35,626 nucleotides of DNA from Phycisphaerales bacterium (GTDB taxonomy: Bacteria > Planctomycetota > Phycisphaerae > UBA1845 > PWPN01), in NCBI GenBank assembly GCA_012729595.1, contig JAAYCU010000128.1:1-35626 (forward strand), given 5' to 3'. The notes below the pieces were generated by a model. It did no database searches. It was not told the DNA's origin and saw only the letters and a program-made list of their open reading frames with translations. How positions within the stretch are numbered: position 1 is the first letter of the stretch; every line of letters begins with the position of its first letter. Shown piece by piece: positions 8,640 through 15,624 of this stretch. Both the position numbers and the translations under genes were made by a program.

Positions 8640-10265
8640 TTATCCACGCTTAGCCTTGACGGCCTTGGCGGATCGCCGCTTTTTTCCTTCCTCGTCGTTG
8701 ATCAGCTTGTACTCGATGCCGTCGGCCAGGGCGATCCAGGACGCCTCGATGATATTTTCGCTGACCCCGACGGTGTTGAAGATTTCGTGGGTCTGCTCGT
8801 CGCGGAACTCGATGGTCACCCGGACCCGGGCGGCGGTGGCGGCCCGAGGGTTGATCACCCGTACCTTGTAGTCGATCAGCCGGATTTTCTCCACGTCGGG
8901 ATAGTGCGGCCTCAACGCCTTGATCATCGAATGAGCCATCGCGTCCACCGGGCCGTGCCCGCCGGAGACATGATGCTCCGTCGTTCCGTTCACCCGCAGC
9001 CGGACGATGACCTCCGTATCCGGCGCGGTGCTCCGGGAGCTGCGTAACGCGACCGCCCGCCAATGGTCAAGTTCCCAGAACGGGTGATACAGGCCCAGTT
9101 CCTTGCGGCAGAGCAACTCGAAGCTGGCCTCGGCCGACTCGTACACGTAGCCCTGGTCCTCGAATTCCTGCAAGCGTTTCAGCAGGCGGCGCTGGACGGC
9201 CTTGTCGTCGATCTTGAGCTTACGGCCGATCTTCTCGGCCACCCCGCTGGCCCCGCTCAGTTCGCTGATCAGGATCCGTCGGGAATTACCCACGCTTTCC
9301 GGGTCAGTATGCTCGTAACTGCAAGCGGTCCGTTGGACGGCATGCACGTGCATCCCCCCCTTGTGGGCGAAGGCGCTCGGGCCCACATAGGGCTGACCGT
9401 TGGGCGGAACCAGGTTGGCGATTTCGTAAACGTAACGACTCACCTCGGTCAGCCGACGCAGGCCATCCGGCGTCAATACCTTGTACCCCAATTTAATGGC
9501 AAGGTTGGCCGCTACCGTCGTCAGGTCCGCGTTCCCGCACCGCTCGCCGATGCCGTTGACCGTGCCCTGCACATGAATCGCCCCGCGTCGAACCGCCTCC
9601 AGGGCGTTGGCCACGGCCAGTCCGGCGTCGTTATGCGGGTGAATCCCCAACGGCGCGGCCAATTCCGCCTGGATCGCTTCCATGCCCGCAGCGATATGCG
9701 TCGGCAGCGACCCACCGTTGGTGTCGCAGAGGACAAGGCACTCGGCCCCGGACTCATGCGCAGCTCGCAGCGTCTGCAAGGCGTAGTCGGGGTTGGCCGC
9801 ATATCCGTCGAAAAAATGCTCGGCGTCGTAGAACACCCGGCGGCCGTGCTTGACGCAGTAGGCCACCGAGTCGGCAATCATCTTGAGATTTTCCTTCTCG
9901 CTGATTCGGAGCACATCGCGTACGTGCAGATCCCAGCTCTTGCCGACAATGGTGACCACCTCGGTTTTGGCCTCCAGCAGGGCCTTCATGCCCTCGTCGT
10001 CGCCGGGCTTAACGTTTCGCCGCCGGGTCATGCCGAAGGCGACCACCTTGGCGTGTTTGAGCCCGCTCTTGCGCACCTCCCGGAAGAAGGCCGCGTCCTT
10101 GTCGTTGCTCAGCGGATAACCACCCTCGATGTAATCCACGCCCAGCTCGTCCAGCCGGACGGCGATCAGCAATTTGTCGTGCAGGCTCAGACTGATGTTC
10201 TGCCCCTGGGTGCCGTCCCGCAAGGTGGTATCGTATAATTCGATGCGCTGCTGTCCGGTTTTCAT
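8640..10265 (-). CDS. cimA: (R)-citramalate synthase
   Basis: A 541-residue enzyme that condenses pyruvate and acetyl-CoA to citramalate, the first step of the threonine-independent isoleucine route. The N-terminal catalytic barrel carries LYDTTLRDGTQGQNISLSLHDK and then DYIEGGYPLSNDKD, the arrangement of the CimA subgroup rather than LeuA. HPHNDAGLAVANAL supplies the metal-binding histidines, and NGIGERCGNADL is the glycine-rich block. The C-terminal part (about 410-541) is the LeuA-type regulatory dimer domain. ATG 10265 is preferred over TTG 10283 because GGAAGG precedes it by six to seven bases and MKTGQQRIELYDTTLRDG is the normal start. The upstream 190 bases hold a promoter, an Ile-rich leader ORF and an intrinsic terminator, described separately. 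Confidence 0.93.
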   Translation of the reverse strand: MKTGQQRIELYDTTLRDGTQGQNISLSLHDKLLIAVRLDELGVDYIEGGYPLSNDKDAAFFREVRKSGLKHAKVVAFGMTRRRNVKPGDDEGMKALLEAKTEVVTIVGKSWDLHVRDVLRISEKENLKMIADSVAYCVKHGRRVFYDAEHFFDGYAANPDYALQTLRAAHESGAECLVLCDTNGGSLPTHIAAGMEAIQAELAAPLGIHPHNDAGLAVANALEAVRRGAIHVQGTVNGIGERCGNADLTTVAANLAIKLGYKVLTPDGLRRLTEVSRYVYEIANLVPPNGQPYVGPSAFAHKGGMHVHAVQRTACSYEHTDPESVGNSRRILISELSGASGVAEKIGRKLKIDDKAVQRRLLKRLQEFEDQGYVYESAEASFELLCRKELGLYHPFWELDHWRAVALRSSRSTAPDTEVIVRLRVNGTTEHHVSGGHGPVDAMAHSMIKALRPHYPDVEKIRLIDYKVRVINPRAATAARVRVTIEFRDEQTHEIFNTVGVSENIIEASWIALADGIEYKLINDEEGKKRRSAKAVKAKRG

Positions 10266-10294
10266 GGCTGCCTTCCAATCCAAAAATACACCTA

Positions 10295-10322
10295 ATAAAA
10301 AACCCTGCCGCGTCGGGCAGGG
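10295..10322 (-). terminator. Intrinsic terminator between leader ORF and cimA (attenuator)
   Basis: On the minus strand CCCTGCC (10322-10316), a six-base loop and GGCAGGG (10309-10303) form a perfect 7-bp GC-rich stem. Six T residues and ATT follow at once. The T run ends about 30 bases before the cimA ATG, so this terminator sits in the cimA leader and not after a gene. The segment GGCGGGG at 10358-10352, directly after the leader ORF stop, can pair with the left arm CCCTGCC (six Watson-Crick pairs and one G-U), which would prevent the terminator from forming. Confidence 0.8.
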
Positions 10323-10358
10323 CTATCGCTTGTATCACATCCGGCCGACCGCCCCGCC

Positions 10359-10454
10359 TTACAGGTAGTGAATAATCCCAATAATAATAACGAAGGACCG
10401 GCCGAAAGCCCGCCGCCCATAGATTTGCCCGAGGTGGTCGAATATACCGTGCAT
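10359..10454 (-). CDS. Isoleucine-rich leader peptide of cimA
   Basis: A 31-codon ORF, ATG at 10454 to TAA at 10361-10359, placed between the promoter at 10464-10492 and the terminator at 10295-10322. It has seven Ile codons in 31, five of them in the cluster FVIIIGIIHYL at the end; single Ile codons occur at positions 4 and 11. The cluster lies at 10388-10371. This is the layout of ribosome-mediated attenuation leaders such as ilv and leu leaders: scarce charged tRNA-Ile stalls the ribosome on the Ile run, full charging lets it reach the stop next to GGCGGGG. The ATG is only nine bases from the -10, so initiation may be leaderless. An overlapping frame on this strand has a Leu run but no stop before the terminator. 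Confidence 0.72.
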   Translation of the reverse strand: MHGIFDHLGQIYGRRAFGRSFVIIIGIIHYL

Positions 10455-10463
10455 AATCGCTCT

Positions 10464-10492
10464 ACTTTAACCAACCCCACCGGCTGCGTCAA
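10464..10492 (-). promoter_or_regulatory. Sigma-70-type promoter of the cimA leader
   Basis: Minus strand: -35 TTGACG at 10492-10487, a 17-base spacer, -10 TAAAGT at 10469-10464. The -35 differs from consensus at one base. Predicted transcription start is about 10456-10458, just before the leader ATG at 10454. It is divergent from coaD, whose start lies about 110 bases away. Confidence 0.6.
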
Positions 10493-10577
10493 GAGCGGTT
10501 GTATACTGCTCAGCCTGGAGATAAAATGCGTATTTGGCCGGTTTTCGGGATGCGGTAGAAAGAACAACGAGGCGGAC

Positions 10578-11081
10578 ATGGTTAACGGCAAACCCATTCG
10601 TGCGGTCTATCCCGGCACCTTCGACCCTATCACCAATGGCCATATCGACATCATCAAGCGGGCCAAGGTCTTCATCGACGATCTAATCATCGCCGTTGGG
10701 CACAACCCGGAAAAACAGGCCCTCTTCTCCTCCGAGGATCGGGTGACCATGATGCGCGAGATGATACAAGATATGGATGGTGTCGATGTAATTTCATACG
10801 AGGGTCTAACCGCCGAATTCGTCCTTTCCGTCGGGGCCAAGATCATCGTCCGAGGCATCCGCGACAATATCGATCTGCATTTCGAGCTCCAGCAGGCGAA
10901 CATCAACCTGGCCATCGGCGGGGTTGATACCATATTCCTGATGACCAGCGATCTGTACGCCCTGACCAGCAGTACCTACATCAAGCAGATCGTGGAACTC
11001 GGCTGCAAGGATCTCGACCGTCTGAGCCGGCTTGTACCCCCACCTGTCGCCCTGAGGCTTATCGAAAAATTCGGCAAATAA
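10578..11081 (+). CDS. coaD: Pantetheine-phosphate adenylyltransferase
   Basis: A 167-residue cytoplasmic enzyme that adenylates 4'-phosphopantetheine to dephospho-CoA, the fourth step of CoA synthesis. The N-terminus RAVYPGTFDPITNGHIDII carries the nucleotidyltransferase TxGH motif. RGIRDNIDLHFELQQANIN is the substrate-binding block, and LTSSTYIKQI corresponds to the ISSSxVR motif. Length is normal for CoaD. ATG 10578 is chosen because MVNGKPIRAVYPGTFDP is the family start and CGAGG lies upstream. The frame stays open upstream to GTG 10368, but that stretch overlaps the cimA leader region and has no CoaD homology. It is divergent from cimA. Confidence 0.95.
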   Translation: MVNGKPIRAVYPGTFDPITNGHIDIIKRAKVFIDDLIIAVGHNPEKQALFSSEDRVTMMREMIQDMDGVDVISYEGLTAEFVLSVGAKIIVRGIRDNIDLHFELQQANINLAIGGVDTIFLMTSDLYALTSSTYIKQIVELGCKDLDRLSRLVPPPVALRLIEKFGK

Positions 11082-11169
11082 CGACCGAAAGGGCCCGAAA
11101 GCCGGCGTGATTATTCGGTGTTTCTTATACGAGTAACGGGTTTTGTTTTTTGGGAGCCGACCACGTAGA

Positions 11170-12312
11170 ATGACGCCCATGACACAATCGCAATATTCCG
11201 ACATGCCGGACACGACAGCGGCTCGTCAGCCTTCCCGCCCGGTGCCTGCGCGTATACTAATTGTTTTACCCAAATGGGTGGGCGATGTTGTAATGGCCAC
11301 CCCGGCACTGCGAGCCTTGCGGGAACAGCTTCCGAAAGCGCATATCACCTGGCTGGTCCGCTCTCCGCTGGCGGAGATCGTAGACGGCTGCGACTGGATG
11401 GACGAGGTGATCCGCTGGCCAACGAAGGATAAAAGCCGTGTCAAACGAAGGCAGGGGTTTCTCGGACTGGCCGCGACCTTGCGCGAAGGCCAATACGATT
11501 GTGCAATTCTACTGGCCAATTCGTTTCGCTCCGCCCTGCTGACCAGGCTGGCGGGGATTAAGCGGCGGGTCGGCTACGATCGTGACGGGCGAGGCATGCT
11601 GCTGACGGACAAGCTACTGCCGGCCAAATGCGACGGTCGCTACCTGCCCGTACCGATGATCCGTTATTACAACGCCGTCGCCCGGTACATGGGTTGCCGC
11701 GAATGTCCGGAATTGCCCGAGCTGGTCACTACTCCGGCGGAGGAGTCGGCGGCGGCGACCGTCCTGGAACAGGCTGGCGCGCGTGACGGGCAACCTGTCG
11801 TATTGCTCAACCCCGACGCATCTTTCGGACCGGCCAAACGCTGGCTGCCCGAACGCTTCGCCGAGGTTGCGGATCGGCTGATCGAACGCTACGACGCGGT
11901 GGTCCTGATCTCCTGCGGTCCAAAGGAAACCCATATCGCCCGCAAGGTGGCCGAGCATATGCGTAAACCGGCTTTCGTAATGGACCAGCCGGTAATACGA
12001 TTGGGACCGAGCAAGGCCCTGGTTCGCAGAGCCTCGCTGCTGATTACTAACGATACCGGCCCGCGACATTTCGCGATCGCCTTGGGTACGCCGGTGGTGA
12101 CTATTTTTGGCCCGACGCATCAGGAATGGACGGCCAATGCATATCCACAAGAACGGCGGATAGCCCTCGCAGTCGATTGCGGCCCATGTATGAAACGTAC
12201 CTGCCCGCTGAACCATCACCGCTGCATGACCGGAATCAGCAGCGATCAGGTGCTGGCCGAGGCTGAGGCCCTGTTGTCCGAACGCTTATCTTCATCGTCA
12301 CTCCCGGCATAA
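11170..12312 (+). CDS. Glycosyltransferase family 9, lipopolysaccharide heptosyltransferase II-like
   Basis: A 380-residue GT-B enzyme that probably transfers heptose from an ADP-heptose donor to the LPS inner core on the cytoplasmic side of the inner membrane. Marks: ILIVLPKWVGDVVMATPALRA at the N-terminus, GPAKRWLPERFAEVADRL for acceptor/donor contacts, ISCGPKETHIARKV, and TNDTGPRHFAIALGTPVVTIFGPT, the conserved DTGxxH donor site, followed by a Cys-rich segment (CGPCMKRTCPLNHHRCM) typical of WaaF-like members. ATG 11170 is chosen; ATG 11179 is nearly equal. The next gene, 12 bases on, encodes the adenylyltransferase that makes the ADP-heptose donor precursor, which supports the heptose assignment. 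Confidence 0.88.
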   Translation: MTPMTQSQYSDMPDTTAARQPSRPVPARILIVLPKWVGDVVMATPALRALREQLPKAHITWLVRSPLAEIVDGCDWMDEVIRWPTKDKSRVKRRQGFLGLAATLREGQYDCAILLANSFRSALLTRLAGIKRRVGYDRDGRGMLLTDKLLPAKCDGRYLPVPMIRYYNAVARYMGCRECPELPELVTTPAEESAAATVLEQAGARDGQPVVLLNPDASFGPAKRWLPERFAEVADRLIERYDAVVLISCGPKETHIARKVAEHMRKPAFVMDQPVIRLGPSKALVRRASLLITNDTGPRHFAIALGTPVVTIFGPTHQEWTANAYPQERRIALAVDCGPCMKRTCPLNHHRCMTGISSDQVLAEAEALLSERLSSSSLPA

Positions 12313-12324
12313 TCGAGAGCCAGC

Positions 12325-12834
12325 ATGAGCGAATTTTTAAGCCGAATCATCTTCGATCGTCATGAATTACAGCGAGAATCGGCCCAGTTGCGAGCCGAAG
12401 GCAAGCAAATCGTCTTCGCCAACGGAGCATTCGACTTGTTGCACGTGGGGCACATCCGCTTCCTTCGCGGAGCGGCGGCCGAGGGCGACGTACTGATTGT
12501 CGGGGTAAACACGGATGAATCGATCCGGCGTTACAAGGGCCCGGATCGTCCGGTGCAGCCGCTGGAGGAACGCATTGAACTGGTCGGCAGCCTAAAGCCG
12601 GTAACGATCATCACAGCCTTCGACGAACCGACGGCCGACGCCATCCTGGAAATCGTCCGCCCCCATGTACACGCTAAAGGCCCGGACTATACATTGGACA
12701 ATCTTCCTGAAGGCCCGACCCTCAAACGCCTGGGGATCCGCCTGGCCACCGTGGGCGACCCCAAAAACCATTCCACCAGCGACCTCATCGCCCGTATCGT
12801 AAAATCCAAGGTTCCGAAATATGAAACACCGTAA
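12325..12834 (+). CDS. D-glycero-beta-D-manno-heptose 1-phosphate adenylyltransferase, stand-alone
   Basis: A 169-residue nucleotidyltransferase of the RfaE domain II type (HldE C-domain or HldC), which activates heptose-1-phosphate with ATP to ADP-heptose for LPS core synthesis. FANGAFDLLHVGHIRFLRGA carries the GxFDxxHxGH motif; VGVNTDESIRRYKGPDRPV and VHAKGPDYTLDNLPEG are also typical. In E. coli this domain is fused to a kinase; here it stands alone, so kinase and epimerase should be elsewhere in the genome. It lies 12 bases after the heptosyltransferase, in one operon. Its TAA stop is inside a 9-bp hairpin that also holds the stop of the convergent gene. Confidence 0.93.
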   Translation: MSEFLSRIIFDRHELQRESAQLRAEGKQIVFANGAFDLLHVGHIRFLRGAAAEGDVLIVGVNTDESIRRYKGPDRPVQPLEERIELVGSLKPVTIITAFDEPTADAILEIVRPHVHAKGPDYTLDNLPEGPTLKRLGIRLATVGDPKNHSTSDLIARIVKSKVPKYETP

Positions 12835-12851
12835 GAACCGGATTCTTACGG
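12829..12851. terminator. Hairpin spanning both convergent stop codons
   Basis: CCGTAAGAA (12829-12837), loop ccgga, TTCTTACGG (12843-12851): a perfect 9-bp inverted repeat. It contains the TAA of the adenylyltransferase and, on the other strand, the TAA of the truncated exported protein. There is no T run on either side, so intrinsic termination is uncertain; it may protect 3' ends or be a rearrangement scar. Confidence 0.5.
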
Positions 12852-13262
12852 CATCAGCTCAGGCATGCCCTTTTTACGGGCGTCCTCGACATATTCGACG
12901 GCCCGCTCCCAATAGGCTTCGTTGAATCGGTCGAGGTTGAAGCGGGGTTTCCCGTCGTTGGCCCGGCCGGGACCGGTCCTTTCCCAGGGGCACAGGCCGG
13001 TATGGCAAAAAGCGGTGAGCGCGGTACGGTTGGCGTTGGCGCCCCATCGGCGAGCGTGATCGTTGTGCTCGACGACACCTAGTTCAGGGTTTGCGATAAG
13101 GATCCACAGGCCGTTGCCCGAAAGGGCCACGTATTCATCGCCGTATTTGAACCAGCGCGGATACGCCGGGTCGATATCGAGAGTCTGCCCGGATGCGGAC
13201 AGGATCGTGCCGAGCAGAACCACCAGCACCATAGTCAACCGGTAACCGTTTTTCATAGCCAT
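12846..13262 (-). pseudogene. Truncated exported protein, N-terminal fragment of a glycoside-hydrolase-like family
   Basis: 138 codons. GAGGAGGT precedes a cluster of three ATGs (13265, 13262, 13256); 13262 has the best spacing. A signal peptide is clear (YRLTMVLVVLLGTILSASGQ), followed by DIDPAYPRWFKY, the block shared with the protein at 1-923 (DPNYPAWFRY). The frame keeps its similarity up to NLDRFNEAYWERAVEYVEDA, which parallels the helix NQWETWFTMMDANG in the other protein. It then stops after GMPELMP, where the next barrel strand should begin. An intact member should have several hundred more residues, but the adenylyltransferase gene abuts directly. Probably a deletion remnant; the product may still be exported. 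Confidence 0.6.
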
Positions 13263-13496
13263 CATTCACCTCCTCGGGTTAGCGGACTCGCCGAACCGTC
13301 TGGCCCCGGGGCGACCCCACCAGAACGCGTGCCGGCTGGTTACAGCATTATCCGATGGACGCCCGATCCGCAAGGGGAGCGTTTTTCGAAACGAGCGAGA
13401 GACTGAGAGACGGAGAGCAGGAGAGCAAAAAACGGCGTATCATGCGGTGTGTCGATAACGCAAGGTAGCATTGATTCCTTGCCCTGGGTCGCAGGA

Positions 13497-13527
13497 TCAA
13501 AAAAAAGGGCGGGCAAATAGCCCGCCC
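13497..13527 (-). terminator. Intrinsic terminator of gnd
   Basis: On the minus strand GGGCGGGC (13527-13520), loop TATTT, GCCCGCCC (13514-13507), followed by ten T residues (13506-13499 and neighbours). A perfect 8-bp GC stem with a strong T run, 45 bases after the gnd stop. Confidence 0.9.
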
Positions 13528-13571
13528 TACATCTGAGGTTCGTCATATCGGCATATCCTTGCCGACAATCC

Positions 13572-14978
13572 CTACACCCATTCGCTGTGGAAGACGCCCG
13601 GCTTGTCGGTGCGCTCGTAGGTGTGGGCTCCGAAGTAGTCGCGCTGGGCCTGCAGGAGGTTGGCCGGCAGGCGGGCGCTGCGATAGCTGTCGTAGTAGGC
13701 CAGGGCCGAGGAGAAGGCCGGGACCGGAATCCCCAACTGGGCCGCGGTGGCCACCACTGTCCGCCAGTTGCTCTGGTTCTTGTCGATGATTTCCTTGAAA
13801 AACGGATCGAGCAGCAGGTTGGCCAGGTCCGGCTTGCGGTCGTAGGCCTGCTTGATGCGGTTGAGGAAGTGGGCCCGGATGATGCATCCGCCGCGCCAGA
13901 TCATGGCGATTTCGCCGTATTTGAGATCCCACTTGTGCTCGTCGCTGGCCGCCCGCATGAGCTGGAAGCCCTGGGCATACGAGCAGATTTTCGAGGCGTA
14001 CAGGGCTCCGTAGATGGCATCGACGAATTTGTCCTTGTCGCCGGTGTACTTGGGGCTGGGCCCGGTCAGCAGCTTGCTGGCCGCCACCCGCTCATCCTTG
14101 ATCGCGGAAATACAGCGGGCGAACACCGCCTCGGCGATGGTCTGGGCGGGGATGCCGAGGTCCAGGGCGGAAACACTCGTCCATTTGCCCGTGCCCTTCT
14201 GCCCGGCCTTGTCCAGGACCAGTTCGACCAGCGGATTGCCCGTTTCCTCGTCGACCCGCTTGAAAATATTCTGGGTGATATCAATCAGATAACTGTTCAG
14301 GTCGCCGGCGTTCCATTTCTTGAACACTTCGTGCAGGGCCTTGGCGTCCAGCCCGAGGGCCTCGTGCATGATATGATAGGCCTCGCAGATAAGCTGCATG
14401 TCGCCGTACTCGATGCCGTTGTGCACCATCTTGACGTAGTGGCCCGCGCCGTCCGGGCCGATATAGGTGCAGCAGGGCTCGTTCTCGACCTTGGCCGAGA
14501 TCGCCTCGAAAATCGGAGCGACTAGTTCGTACGCCTCGCGCTGCCCGCCGGGCATGATGCTCGGGCCTTTCAGGGCGCCCTCCTCGCCGCCGGACACGCC
14601 GGTGCCAATATACAGGAAACCCTTATCCGCCAGAGACTTGTTACGTCGGATCGTATCGGGGAAGTGGCTGTTGCCGCCGTCGATCAACAGATCGCCCTTT
14701 TCCAGGTGGGGTAGCAGGGTATCAATGAAATCATCCACCGGCTTGCCGGCCTTGACCATCAGAATGATTCTTCTCGGCCGCTCCAGGGAGGCCACGAATT
14801 CCTCCAGAGTCTTGGCTCCGACGAAATTCTTCCCCTTGGCCCGGCCGGCCATGAATTGCTCCGTTTTTTCGGCCGTCCGGTTGAACACCGCGACCGAATA
14901 CCCCCGACTCTCGATATTCAGAGCCAGGTTTTCGCCCATTACCGCCAGTCCAATCAATCCAATCTGCTGTTTGGCCAT
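13572..14978 (-). CDS. gnd: 6-phosphogluconate dehydrogenase, decarboxylating
   Basis: A 468-residue enzyme of the pentose phosphate pathway, oxidising 6-phosphogluconate to ribulose 5-phosphate with NADP+. The N-terminal Rossmann motif is [15 protein letters not shown] with FNRT following, which suits [35 protein letters not shown] and the catalytic block [20 protein letters not shown] are all intact. The long C-terminal helical domain is complete to [14 protein letters not shown]. Length matches the long (E. coli-type) Gnd. AAGGAA precedes the ATG at four to five bases. A strong intrinsic terminator follows, so this is probably a single-gene transcript. No zwf is visible nearby. Confidence 0.97.
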   Translation of the reverse strand: MAKQQIGLIGLAVMGENLALNIESRGYSVAVFNRTAEKTEQFMAGRAKGKNFVGAKTLEEFVASLERPRRIILMVKAGKPVDDFIDTLLPHLEKGDLLIDGGNSHFPDTIRRNKSLADKGFLYIGTGVSGGEEGALKGPSIMPGGQREAYELVAPIFEAISAKVENEPCCTYIGPDGAGHYVKMVHNGIEYGDMQLICEAYHIMHEALGLDAKALHEVFKKWNAGDLNSYLIDITQNIFKRVDEETGNPLVELVLDKAGQKGTGKWTSVSALDLGIPAQTIAEAVFARCISAIKDERVAASKLLTGPSPKYTGDKDKFVDAIYGALYASKICSYAQGFQLMRAASDEHKWDLKYGEIAMIWRGGCIIRAHFLNRIKQAYDRKPDLANLLLDPFFKEIIDKNQSNWRTVVATAAQLGIPVPAFSSALAYYDSYRSARLPANLLQAQRDYFGAHTYERTDKPGVFHSEWV

Positions 14979-15258
14979 CGATTCCTTGCTCCAATCTTAC
15001 TGCCCACAATAAAGTCTGCGCACACCCCTCGCGTAAGGGGAACAATACCGTTATGCCGTGTGATTCTAAGCCCTGCGTCCGCCGATGCAAGAGCGCGAAG
15101 GGTGCAGGTTTTTCCACTTCCGAAACCGCCCCCCATAGTCTGGCCCGAGCGAGTGGCTTGTTTGTCCACTTGGGCAACGGTATGCTTAAGCGGATAGGTG
15201 GCTTACGTCGGCCGATGGGCACGCACCCGGCCGCAAGGTTTACGGGAGAATCAAGGAT

Positions 15259-15438
15259 ATGTATTTGCGCAAAATGCGGAGATGGTTTTTCATACTGGCC
15301 ACGGGTATGTGCCTGGCCTCCAACTGCGTTACTCTCAAGGATATTCGTGACGAAGTCAGCAGCGGGCTGCAAGGAACACTGACGGATGTGCTCGGCCTAT
15401 ATGTCACAGCCGCCGTGGACTCGTTTTTCCAAAGGTAG
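15259..15438 (+). CDS. Small membrane-anchored or exported protein, 59 residues
   Basis: ATG 15259 to TAG 15436-15438. TCAAGGAT lies immediately upstream, though close to the ATG. The N-terminus has Lys and Arg, then WFFILATGMCLASNC, which reads as a signal peptide or membrane anchor; ASNC is only a poor match to a lipobox. The rest (TLKDIRDEVSSGLQGTLTDV and on to the C-terminal FFQR) is short and amphipathic. I recall similar tiny exported proteins in Phycisphaerae genomes, but cannot name a family. It stands alone between gnd and the histidine kinase. It could be spurious; the signal-like start and ribosome binding site argue that it is real. Confidence 0.5.
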   Translation: MYLRKMRRWFFILATGMCLASNCVTLKDIRDEVSSGLQGTLTDVLGLYVTAAVDSFFQR

Positions 15439-15624
15439 TCCAAGTTGCCCTCTATGTCCCCGGACGCAACATAGTCTATAACCTTACAGGGTTGCGCATG
15501 CCCCTGCGCCCCGCCGACAACCGCCTCAACGGGATAACCATGCTACGCTTTCCGGCAACTATATGTTTCGGAAATTTTCGGCCGACTGGTGCCCAAAGAC
15601 ACCTCCAGCGGTTAAAATGCCGCC

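Noticed and set aside
9063-10238. 391-codon plus-strand ORF opposite cimA
   Set aside because: It is a long shadow frame of GC-rich codons; the minus-strand CimA has all family motifs.
10292-10440. A leucine-rich leader reading (SLLLLGLF) ahead of cimA
   Set aside because: It is the same TTA/ATT-rich stretch in another frame. That frame has no stop before the terminator hairpin and a poor start, while the Ile frame has ATG, a Ile cluster and a stop at the right distance, and Ile is the relevant end product.
10495-10510. TATACT as a -10 for coaD on the plus strand
   Set aside because: No acceptable -35 at 16-18 bases and no extended -10, so I do not call it.
10368-10577. 70-codon N-terminal extension of coaD from GTG 10368
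   Set aside because: It has no CoaD similarity, starts with an Asn-rich run that mirrors the leader region on the other strand, and a better start with a ribosome site exists at 10578.
13380-13430. Purine-rich GAGA-type repetitive stretch
   Set aside because: Short, imperfect and without regular unit length; not a CRISPR or clear tandem repeat.
13587-14525. 312-codon plus-strand ORF opposite gnd
   Set aside because: Antisense of a complete 6-phosphogluconate dehydrogenase.
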